Shown here piece after piece: positions 9,696-16,607 of a DNA stretch of 64,000 bases. Source of the stretch: Aurantiacibacter luteus (GTDB taxonomy: Bacteria > Pseudomonadota > Alphaproteobacteria > Sphingomonadales > Sphingomonadaceae); assembly GCF_001010945.1 (NCBI RefSeq), contig NZ_LBHB01000001.1, positions 620,001 to 684,000 of the forward strand, read 5' to 3'. Position numbers and translations under genes: made by a program. The first letter of the stretch is position 1. Each line of letters opens with the position of its first letter. The notes beneath the pieces were generated by a model. That model did no database searches, was not told the origin of the DNA, and saw only the letters and a list, made by a program, of their open reading frames with translations.

Positions 9696-10848
9696 CCCAG
9701 TCGGCGATGGCATCCGCCGCGCGTTCGACCGCGGGCCGCTCGCCGATGTCGATGGTGTGCGCGAAGATCACCTCCTGTGCGGCACGATACCGCTCGCCGA
9801 TGGCCTGCCAATCGTGAAGCAGGGCCGTAAGATCCTGCACGTTCTTGCTCACCGGGCCCGCCTGCCAGCTTTCCAGGTCGCCCACGTCCCCGTCTCGTTC
9901 GCGTCGGCGGCAATCGAGGAAGAACGCCGGGCGCGGGCGCTGGAGGAACTCGTAGATCTGGCTCGACACGTCGCCGATGTAGGCGTCGCCGCCGCGCGTA
10001 TAGGTCATGTCGAACAGGGCCGGCCCTGCGACGTCCACGTGTACGTTCGGCGCTGCCAGCGCCTCGGGCGGAACGTCGGGCCGCCGACGGGCGACGCGGT
10101 ATTCGGGCGAAACGTGCCAGCGTTTGCGGAACAGCATGACGTGCGGCGCAAAGACAAGGTTGAAGCGATCCGCGCCTTTCGTGGCGAACCACCGCAGCAG
10201 ATCCGGCCCGGCATCGTACCAGCTGGAAAGGTGCGGGTCGAAGTGCGGATTGTAGACGAAAGTCGGCCGGTCGTTGTCGAACAGGCGGGCGGGGGCGGCC
10301 TCGGCGACGGTGTCGAACTTGGGATAACCGACGATGCGCAGGCGCTCTCGCTCCACGCCTGCGCCGACAAGCTGGTCGACGACCTTGCGCCCGGCGACCA
10401 GCGACAGGTCGAAACGGCGATAGTCGGGGTGCCAGGCCACGCTGCGATCGCCCGCGCCGTGGGGGATCTTGGCAAAGGCCGGGCCTTCTCCTTGGGCGAA
10501 GTGGCGCTTCAGGCGCAGGCAGGTGCGTTCGGTGGAGACGACCATGTCCACGCCCGCGAACAGCGCGACGTTGTTGTGCAGCCGTGCCAACCGGCTCGCG
10601 GGAAGAAGGCGATCGAGCTTGTCCAGTAGCCACCGGCGGACGGGCGGAAGAAGAAGCTCATGCCATTCGGCGGCGGACACTTCGGCAGGCAAAAGATGCC
10701 GCTCGACCTGTGCGCGCAGGGCAGGGGTGGCGAAGGCGATGACCGTGCGGACGTCCGGATGCGTGCGGATCATTGCACCGGCCACGCCCGCCAGGTGCGC
10801 GACCTGGTGCGCTGCATCGTGGTTGAACAGGAACAGGACGCGTTTCAT
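9685..10848 (-). CDS. CDP-glycerol glycerophosphotransferase-like protein
   Basis: A 387-residue protein resembling the Glyphos_transf (TagF/TagB) family, which transfers polyol phosphate from a CDP-activated donor. Supporting phrases are FAKIPHGAGDRSVAWHPDY, IVGYPKFD, VYNPHFDPHLSSW, FAPHVMLFRKRW and GGDAYIGDVSSQIYEFLQ; the last is the family's GD-SS-E signature. There is no signal peptide, so it probably acts on the cytoplasmic face. The start ATG 10848 overlaps the upstream NTP transferase stop (ATGA), so the two are cotranslated. It may build a phosphopolyol on a surface glycan; the substrate is unknown. Confidence 0.72.
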   Translation of the reverse strand: MKRVLFLFNHDAAHQVAHLAGVAGAMIRTHPDVRTVIAFATPALRAQVERHLLPAEVSAAEWHELLLPPVRRWLLDKLDRLLPASRLARLHNNVALFAGVDMVVSTERTCLRLKRHFAQGEGPAFAKIPHGAGDRSVAWHPDYRRFDLSLVAGRKVVDQLVGAGVERERLRIVGYPKFDTVAEAAPARLFDNDRPTFVYNPHFDPHLSSWYDAGPDLLRWFATKGADRFNLVFAPHVMLFRKRWHVSPEYRVARRRPDVPPEALAAPNVHVDVAGPALFDMTYTRGGDAYIGDVSSQIYEFLQRPRPAFFLDCRRRERDGDVGDLESWQAGPVSKNVQDLTALLHDWQAIGERYRAAQEVIFAHTIDIGERPAVERAADAIADWVSA

Positions 10849-11603
10849 GGCATCAGCCGCGCCAGAAGCGCCTCGATCGCCGCGATATCCTGCGGCGTAT
10901 CGGCATCGATGCAGGCGTGGCCCTGTGAAAGTACGACCACGCGCGCGATCAGCCCGAACCGGGCGGCAGCGCGGCGTGCGAACCCCTGCAGCGTCATCAC
11001 GCGCAGCAGCGCGCCGAGCAACAGCGGCAGGCCGAACAACGAGAGGACGGCGCGCGACTTCTTGCGCGCCTGTTCGACCCGCGCCCATGCCTCGACCAGC
11101 GGTAGCACCTGCGGCCCGCCGAGCATGAAGAGGTTGGCGCCTGAATAGCGCCCGCCGCGAAAGGGCAGCCAAGTCCGCTTGCCAGAATGGCCGGCGGCGA
11201 CAAAGGTCCTTTGCTCGACCACGCCCACGGCCACGTCGACATCCGAAGCGGCGGCGAGGAATTCGGTAAGTATCGCCTCGTCGAGCAGCACGTTGTCGGC
11301 GGTGGTGACGAGCAGCGGCGCAGGGTGGTCGTGCAGAATCTCGCGCAAGGTCGCAGCAATGCTGGCGCGCGATAGCCGCTGTTCGGCCGCGTCAACCTCG
11401 GCCACCAGTGGCTCCAGCAGCGCGGGATCCTGGCTCACCACGATGAGCCGGGCGATCTCGGGCGCGGCGCGCAGGGAGGTCAGCACGCGGGCTAGCATTG
11501 GGGTGCCGCCAACCGGGATCAGCGCCTTGGTCGGCACGCCGTAGGCATCGCGGATGGGGTCGGGCCCGGGCCTGCTTCCGGCGAGCACCAGCGCATCTAC
11601 CAT
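10845..11603 (-). CDS. MobA-like NTP transferase (nucleotidyltransferase)
   Basis: A 252-residue GT-A-fold nucleotidyltransferase. The N-terminus has LVLAGSRPG followed by PTKALIPVGGTPMLARVL, the nucleotide-binding loop and sugar-phosphate region of the MobA/IspD/GlmU-type fold. LLVTTADNVLLDE supplies the metal-binding Asp region, and SGANLFMLGG lies further on. Because it is cotranslated with a CDP-glycerol-type phosphotransferase, it may make the CDP- or UDP-activated substrate for that enzyme. That is inference; true MobA (molybdenum cofactor) is a less likely alternative. Confidence 0.75.
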   Translation of the reverse strand: MVDALVLAGSRPGPDPIRDAYGVPTKALIPVGGTPMLARVLTSLRAAPEIARLIVVSQDPALLEPLVAEVDAAEQRLSRASIAATLREILHDHPAPLLVTTADNVLLDEAILTEFLAAASDVDVAVGVVEQRTFVAAGHSGKRTWLPFRGGRYSGANLFMLGGPQVLPLVEAWARVEQARKKSRAVLSLFGLPLLLGALLRVMTLQGFARRAAARFGLIARVVVLSQGHACIDADTPQDIAAIEALLARLMP

Positions 11604-11777
11604 GAAGCCCTCGTCCCTGCGTTAGCCTGCCAGCGTTCGCCGCACTTCGCCGGGGCAGGGCGCCGGCGATATGCGAGAGCGCGTCCCTATGCCGATGCCC
11701 GCCGGGGCGCAACCGGAGCGTATTAGCATTTGCAAATATCCCGCTCGCAGGCATTCTGTCCGGCAAGCGGGAAGTGA

Positions 11778-12422
11778 GTGAGCTGGATGGGTTTGCGACA
11801 CTGGTACGACGAGACAATCGTTCCCAAGGTCGTGGCAGCCGGCTGCGGGACCGAGGAGGTTGCGCGATTGCGCCGCGAAGTCGTGCCGCTGGCGCGCGGA
11901 GCGGTGTTCGAGATCGGCTGCGGCGGCGGCTACAACCAGCCGCTCTACGATGAATCGGCGATCTGCAGCTTTTCCGGCATAGATCCGAATGGCGCCCTCC
12001 TCGAAGCCGCGCGCAAGTCTGCCGCCGACAAGGGGTGGGAGGTCGATATCCGGGAAGGGAAGGGTGAGGCCATCCCCTTTCACGACGGCGCATTCGACAC
12101 GGTGGTTTGCACTTATACGCTCTGTTCGGTGGACGATGCACCGCGCGTGCTGTCGGAAGTGCGCCGGGTGCTCAAGCCGGGCGGGCGCCTGCTGTTCCTG
12201 GAACATGGCCGTGCCCCCGATCCCGTTCCGGCGAAGTGGCAGCGACGGATCGAGCCGGTGTGGAAGCGCCTTGCGGGCAACTGCCATCTCACGCGGGAGA
12301 TCGGCGGAGCCATCCGCGCCGCCGGGTTCGAGGTCGAACCGATCGGGCGCGGCTACTTCGAGCAGGCCCCGAAATGGGCGGGCTGGATGGAATGGGGCAC
12401 GGCGCGGCGCGCCGGGGCCTGA
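11778..12422 (+). CDS. Class I SAM-dependent methyltransferase
   Basis: A 214-residue methyltransferase. Motif I is FEIGCGGGYNQPLY, and the acidic motif II is SFSGIDPNG. The segment TVVCTYTLCSVDDAPRVLSEVRRVLKPGGRLLFLEHG matches the UbiE/phospholipid-methyltransferase style of Methyltransf_11 proteins. The substrate cannot be told from the sequence. Two starts are possible: GTG 11778 (MSWMGLRHWYDE) and ATG 11787 (MGLRHWYDE); neither has a decisive ribosome-binding site. It is alone between a divergent NTP transferase and convergent rne. Confidence 0.75.
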   Translation: MSWMGLRHWYDETIVPKVVAAGCGTEEVARLRREVVPLARGAVFEIGCGGGYNQPLYDESAICSFSGIDPNGALLEAARKSAADKGWEVDIREGKGEAIPFHDGAFDTVVCTYTLCSVDDAPRVLSEVRRVLKPGGRLLFLEHGRAPDPVPAKWQRRIEPVWKRLAGNCHLTREIGGAIRAAGFEVEPIGRGYFEQAPKWAGWMEWGTARRAGA

Positions 12423-12428
12423 AAGCGT

Positions 12429-12471
12429 CGGCCCCGCCATGCTCGCCGATGGGTCGGGCAGGACGGGGCCG
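12429..12471. terminator. Possible bidirectional terminator between methyltransferase and rne
   Basis: An 8-base inverted repeat, CGGCCCCG (12429-12436) and CGGGGCCG (12464-12471), lies in the 77-base gap where the methyltransferase and rne converge. The loop is long (27 bases) and no T-run follows on either strand, so this is a weak call. Confidence 0.3.
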
Positions 12472-12499
12472 GGTTGAGATCGTTGATCGAACGTTAGGC

Positions 12500-15208
12500 T
12501 TATTCGCCGAACGTTCGCTGCCACCAGCCGCCGCGCTTGGGGGCCGGCTCGCTCTCGACAGCCTCTGCGGTTTCGGCGGTCTCGGCTACCGGCTCGGCGG
12601 GCACTTCGTCCGCCACCTCGGTTACCGCTTCTGCCGGAGCCTCCTCCTCGGTGACGACCTTCTTGCGCGAGCGGCGCTTGGGCTTTTCCGAAGGCTCGAC
12701 CTCAGCTGCTGGCGCGGCTTCCTGCTCGGCGGCAGGCTCAACCTTCTTGCGCGAGCGGCGCTTGGGCTTTTCGGTCGGTTCCGGGGCGACTTCGCCAGCA
12801 GCATCCTCGGCCGCTACCGCCTCACCCTCGTCAGCCTTCTTGCGACGCGAGCGACGCTTGGGCTTTTCCTCGGCTTCGGCTTCTGCCGCGGCTTCGGCTT
12901 CTGGTGCCACTTCAGAAACTGCCTCTGCCACGGTCTCCCCGTCAACGTCGGCAACCGATGCTTCGTCGGAGTCCTCCGAGCCCTCGGAGCCCGCCTCGCC
13001 GTTGCGGCGTCCGCGGCCGCGACCGCCACGGCGGCGGCGACGCTTGGGGCGATCGCCGGAGGCATCGGTATCGCCAGTTGGCTCGGCATCGGCCGATGTC
13101 TCGTCATCACTTTCGCTGTCGCTCTCGCTGTCTGCTTCCTCGCCCTCCTCTCGAGAACGGCTGCGCCCGCGACCGCCGCGGCGACGGCGGCGGCGCTTCT
13201 TGCGGCCGCCATCCTCGTCGTCGCCGTCGCGCTCGCTTTCGTCTTCCGCTTCGTCGTCGGTGTCGTCCTCGTCCCCGTCCTCGGCGTAATCCTCGTCGTC
13301 ACTGTCGTCGATGATGGTGTCGAAGCGGGGCGCCTGGGTCGGCTTGGGGCCGGAGGACGCAACACGCATCTTGGCGCCTTCGTCTTCGCCTTCGGGCTCG
13401 ACTACGACCGTGACGTTGTAGCGATGCTCGATCTCGGCGAGATCGGCGCGCTTGGCGTTGAGCAGGTACACTGCCGCCTCGGTCGAGGCGTAGAGGGTGA
13501 TGGTCGTGCCTTTGCCCTTGGCCGCCTCGTCCTCGATCAGGCGCAGGGCGGAAAGGCCGGCGCTGCTGGCGGTGCGCACGAGGCCGGTGCCGTCGCAGTG
13601 CGGGCATTCGCGCGTGGTCGCCTCGAGCACGCCGGTGCGCAGGCGCTGGCGGCTCATTTCCATCAGCCCGAAGCCGGAGATGCGGCCGACCTGGATGCGC
13701 GCCCGGTCGTTCTTGAGCGCATCCTTCATGGCGCGCTCCACCTTGCGGGTGTTGCCGGAGCGTTCCATGTCGATGAAGTCGATCACCACCAGGCCCGCCA
13801 TGTCGCGCAAGCGCAGCTGGCGAGCGATCTCGCGCGCGGCCTCCAGGTTGGTGTTGAGCGCGGTCGCCTCGATGCCGTGCTCCTTGGTGGACCTCCCTGA
13901 GTTGATGTCGATCGAGACCAGCGCCTCGGTCGGGTTGATGACGAGGTAGCCGCCAGACTTCAGCTGCACGACGGGATCGTACATGGCGCGCAGCTGGTCT
14001 TCCGCGCCGTAGCGCTGGAACAGCGGTACGGGATCGGAATACTGCTTCACCCGCCGCGCGTGGCTGGGCATCAGCAGCTTCATGAACTCCTTGGCGGCCT
14101 TGTAGCCGTCCGGCCCCTCGACCACGACCTCCTCGATCTCGCGATTGTAGATGTCGCGGATGGCGCGCTTTATGAGGTCGCTGTCCGAATGGATCACGCT
14201 CGGCGCGCTCGACGCCATGGTACGCTCGCGGATCTCGTCCCACAGGCGGGCGAGGTAGTCGAAGTCGCGCTTGATTTCCGGCTTGGTGCGCGAGAGGCCG
14301 GCGGTGCGGACGATGAGGCCCATGGACTTGGGCAGGCTCAGGTCGGACACGATCGTCTTCAGCCGCTTGCGATCGCTGCCGCTGGAGATCTTGCGGCTGA
14401 TGCCGCCGCCGTGGCTGGAGTTCGGCATGAGCACGCAGTAGCGGCCCGCGAGGCTGAGATAGGTGGTGAGGGCGGCGCCCTTGTTGCCGCGCTCCTCCTT
14501 CACGACCTGGACGAGCAGCACCTGGCGGCGCTGGATGACGTCCTGGATCTTGTAACGGCGACGCAGCGCCTGACGCTTGGCGCGGGCCTCGTCGATTTCC
14601 TTGGCACGGCTGCCGCCGCGGCCCTTCTGCTGGCCCCGGCCGCCCTGGCGGCGAGCGCGACCGCGACCACGACCGCGGCCGCCTTCATCCTCGTCATTCT
14701 CGGCTTCCGCGTCGGCGTCGGTATCGTCGTCGTGAGCGGCGCCGTCGTCGCCGTTCTCGACGTGGCCGTCCTCGATCGTGGCGACATCGTCCTTCTCGCT
14801 GGTGTCGATTTCCTCGACACCAGCTTCGTGGTCGTCCTCGTCCTCGTCCTCGTCGTGCGAGGACACGTCGTCACCGTCTTCCTCGTCCTCCTCGGCGCGC
14901 AGCGCGGCCTCTTCCTCGGCGGCCTCGGCCTCCGCGGCGAGCAGCGCGGCGCGATCTGCCGCGGGGATCTGGTAATAGTCGGGGTGGATCTCGCTGAAGG
15001 CCAGGAACCCGTGGCGGTTGCCGCCGAAATCGACGAAGGCCGCCTGCAGCGACGGTTCGACCCTGGTTACCTTGGCGAGGTAGATGTTGCCCTTGATCTG
15101 CTTGTGTTCGGCAGATTCGAAATCGAATTCCTCGATCCGGTTACCCTTGAGGACCGCGACCCGGGTTTCTTCCGGGTGGCGCGCGTCGATGAGCATGCGC
15201 GTTGCCAT
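12500..15208 (-). CDS. rne: Ribonuclease E
   Basis: A 902-residue endoribonuclease that starts mRNA decay and processes rRNA. The S1 domain begins near residue 38 (IYLAKVTRVEPSLQAAFVDFG). It is split by an insert of roughly residues 85-205, acidic and then RG-rich. The S1 domain resumes at YKIQDVIQRRQVLLVQVVKEERG. The DNase-like catalytic Asp residues lie in VSIDINSGRS and VIDFIDM; the Zn-link is CPHCDGTG. The C-terminal ~300 residues are low-complexity acidic and basic tracts with three KPKRRSR-type repeats. They end in KRGGWWQRTFGE, a likely degradosome-binding tail. Start ATG 15208 has GGAG about 8 bases upstream. Confidence 0.95.
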   Translation of the reverse strand: MATRMLIDARHPEETRVAVLKGNRIEEFDFESAEHKQIKGNIYLAKVTRVEPSLQAAFVDFGGNRHGFLAFSEIHPDYYQIPAADRAALLAAEAEAAEEEAALRAEEDEEDGDDVSSHDEDEDEDDHEAGVEEIDTSEKDDVATIEDGHVENGDDGAAHDDDTDADAEAENDEDEGGRGRGRGRARRQGGRGQQKGRGGSRAKEIDEARAKRQALRRRYKIQDVIQRRQVLLVQVVKEERGNKGAALTTYLSLAGRYCVLMPNSSHGGGISRKISSGSDRKRLKTIVSDLSLPKSMGLIVRTAGLSRTKPEIKRDFDYLARLWDEIRERTMASSAPSVIHSDSDLIKRAIRDIYNREIEEVVVEGPDGYKAAKEFMKLLMPSHARRVKQYSDPVPLFQRYGAEDQLRAMYDPVVQLKSGGYLVINPTEALVSIDINSGRSTKEHGIEATALNTNLEAAREIARQLRLRDMAGLVVIDFIDMERSGNTRKVERAMKDALKNDRARIQVGRISGFGLMEMSRQRLRTGVLEATTRECPHCDGTGLVRTASSAGLSALRLIEDEAAKGKGTTITLYASTEAAVYLLNAKRADLAEIEHRYNVTVVVEPEGEDEGAKMRVASSGPKPTQAPRFDTIIDDSDDEDYAEDGDEDDTDDEAEDESERDGDDEDGGRKKRRRRRRGGRGRSRSREEGEEADSESDSESDDETSADAEPTGDTDASGDRPKRRRRRGGRGRGRRNGEAGSEGSEDSDEASVADVDGETVAEAVSEVAPEAEAAAEAEAEEKPKRRSRRKKADEGEAVAAEDAAGEVAPEPTEKPKRRSRKKVEPAAEQEAAPAAEVEPSEKPKRRSRKKVVTEEEAPAEAVTEVADEVPAEPVAETAETAEAVESEPAPKRGGWWQRTFGE
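12657..12868 (-). repeat. rne: Three-copy repeat encoding KPKRRSR(R)KK in the RNase E tail
   Basis: Three near-identical DNA copies of about 30 bases lie near 12659, 12742 and 12836, spaced about 83 and 94 bases apart. They encode EKPKRRSRKK or EKPKRRSRRKK modules separated by Ala/Glu-rich spacers. In frame and protein-coding, they form basic patches in a disordered acidic tail, probably for RNA or partner binding. Confidence 0.75.
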
Positions 15209-15675
15209 TGTATAGTCTCCAGGCATAACGCCGTGCGCCGCCGGGGCCGGTTGAAGCCCCCGCGTGCGTGCGCTGCTGCCGTTGTGTGTGGGATCCGCCG
15301 CTTGCGAGGCGGAAAGCAATCATGGCCCCGGTGCCGCAAGGGCGATCGGAACCTCGAAACGTGTCTGTCGGGATGCGAAGGCGCAGGGTTTGCATCTGCG
15401 CGAAAGGAGCCGATGCGTACCCATGCCCTTGCGGACATGCGGTAACTCTCGGGCTCGAACTCAGCATCGCGGCATCAACCTGTAAGTCTTGCCGGGCGCG
15501 GACGGATGCCGCCCCGGAACAGTCCGGCGACATGGGTTCACCGGCAACGAATTGCTAGCAGCGGTGGAAAGCCGCCGCAACCTTGTTGCGCGCTCTCGCA
15601 TAATTCCCTTGGGACGACGTTAAGGATGAGGCAGGTTCGCCCGCAGCCTCGGATCACGGGAAAGCGGGAGAGCGC
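15209..15675. promoter_or_regulatory. 467-base divergent intergenic region: rne leader and amidase promoter region
   Basis: No convincing gene lies here; short reading frames in all directions have implausible Cys/Arg-rich composition. The region separates divergent rne and the amidase. It is the only gap above 300 bases in the window, consistent with a long rne 5' leader like the autoregulatory one known in enterobacteria. Small GC hairpins are visible, for example CCGC-N7-GCGG near 15297-15311. I cannot place promoters with confidence. Confidence 0.4.
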
Positions 15676-16545
15676 GTGGCCTATCGCCTCCAGTTGGGAT
15701 TGCTGTTCGCCTTTCCGGTGCTGGTGGTGGCGCTGCTGTGGGCGCTGGGCAAGACCATCCCGGTGCCGGTTCTGGGCCGCGATTACGTCATCACCATGCC
15801 GCTGCCCGACAACGAACCCGCCATCGGCCTGCCCGAGGTGCTGGGACCCGCCGATCCCACGCGCCCGCTGGTTGTGATCGATGCCGGGCATGGCGGCCCC
15901 GATCCCGGCGCGGTGGGCGAGGGCGTGCGCGAGAAGACCGTGGTGCTCGGCCTCGCCCGCGCCTTGCGCGACCGGCTGCTGGCCGAGGGCGGCATCCGCG
16001 TCGCCATGACCCGCGACGAGGATCGCCTCGTGGTGCTGGGCGAGCGCGCCGAGATCGCCCGCGCGCTGGGCGCCGACCTGTTCGTGTCGATCCACGCCGA
16101 TTCGGCGGGCGAGAAGGAAGGCGTGGAGGGTGCGAGCATCTACACTCTCTCCGAAACCGCCAGCTCGGAGGCCGCCGCCCGCTTCGCCGAACGCGAGAAC
16201 GAGGCCGACACCGTCAACGGCATCGACCTGTCCGGCAACGACCGCGCGGTGAACGACATACTGGTCGAGCTTTCGCAGCGGCGCACCTCCGGCGCCTCGG
16301 ATCAGTTCGCCTCGCTGATCGAGCGCGAGGGGCAGGGCACCCTGCGCTTCCACCCGCAGCCGCGCCGCTCCGCCGCGCTTGCCGTGCTGCGCGCACCGGA
16401 CGTGCCCGCAGTGCTGTATGAAGCGGGCTTCGTCACCAACCCGCGGGAGGCGGAAGCGCTCGCCTCGCCCGAGGGGCAGGAACGGTTTGCCGAGGCGCTG
16501 GCGCGGGCGATCCGCATCTTCTTCGCCCGTCAGTCCGGCGGATAA
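15676..16545 (+). CDS. N-acetylmuramoyl-L-alanine amidase (Amidase_3)
   Basis: A 289-residue zinc amidase that cleaves the stem peptide from murein, likely in daughter-cell separation. An N-terminal hydrophobic segment (LGLLFAFPVLVVALLWALG) is a signal anchor. The catalytic domain has the zinc ligands of VVIDAGHGGPDPG (His), FVSIHADS (His) and an intervening Glu. Near the end is PAVLYEAGFVTNPREAEAL, with the catalytic Glu. The start is GTG 15676 with GGGAG about 7 bases upstream. It is followed by the PBP1a gene; rne / amidase / PBP1a is a familiar alphaproteobacterial order. Confidence 0.92.
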   Translation: MAYRLQLGLLFAFPVLVVALLWALGKTIPVPVLGRDYVITMPLPDNEPAIGLPEVLGPADPTRPLVVIDAGHGGPDPGAVGEGVREKTVVLGLARALRDRLLAEGGIRVAMTRDEDRLVVLGERAEIARALGADLFVSIHADSAGEKEGVEGASIYTLSETASSEAAARFAERENEADTVNGIDLSGNDRAVNDILVELSQRRTSGASDQFASLIEREGQGTLRFHPQPRRSAALAVLRAPDVPAVLYEAGFVTNPREAEALASPEGQERFAEALARAIRIFFARQSGG

Positions 16546-16607
16546 GCGATGTACCCCCGTGCATTCATTCTGGCGCCATGCTTTTTCGTCATGCTAGGGC
16601 GCGCACC

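Noticed and set aside
12657-12868. Repeat units with regular spacing, considered as a CRISPR-like array
   Set aside because: Only three copies, in frame within rne and encoding conserved KPKRRSR modules; spacers are coding Ala/Glu-rich sequence.
12537-13289. Ser/Arg-rich plus-strand frame in the RNase E tail
   Set aside because: Low-complexity antisense of the acidic and basic RNase E repeats.
15440-15475. TTCGA-containing sequence resembling a tRNA T-arm on the minus strand
   Set aside because: The flanking bases do not pair as a T-stem and no acceptor or anticodon arm can be drawn.
15268-15558. 96-codon frame in the rne-amidase gap
   Set aside because: Cys/Arg-rich translation with no hydrophobic core or motif and no convincing ribosome site.
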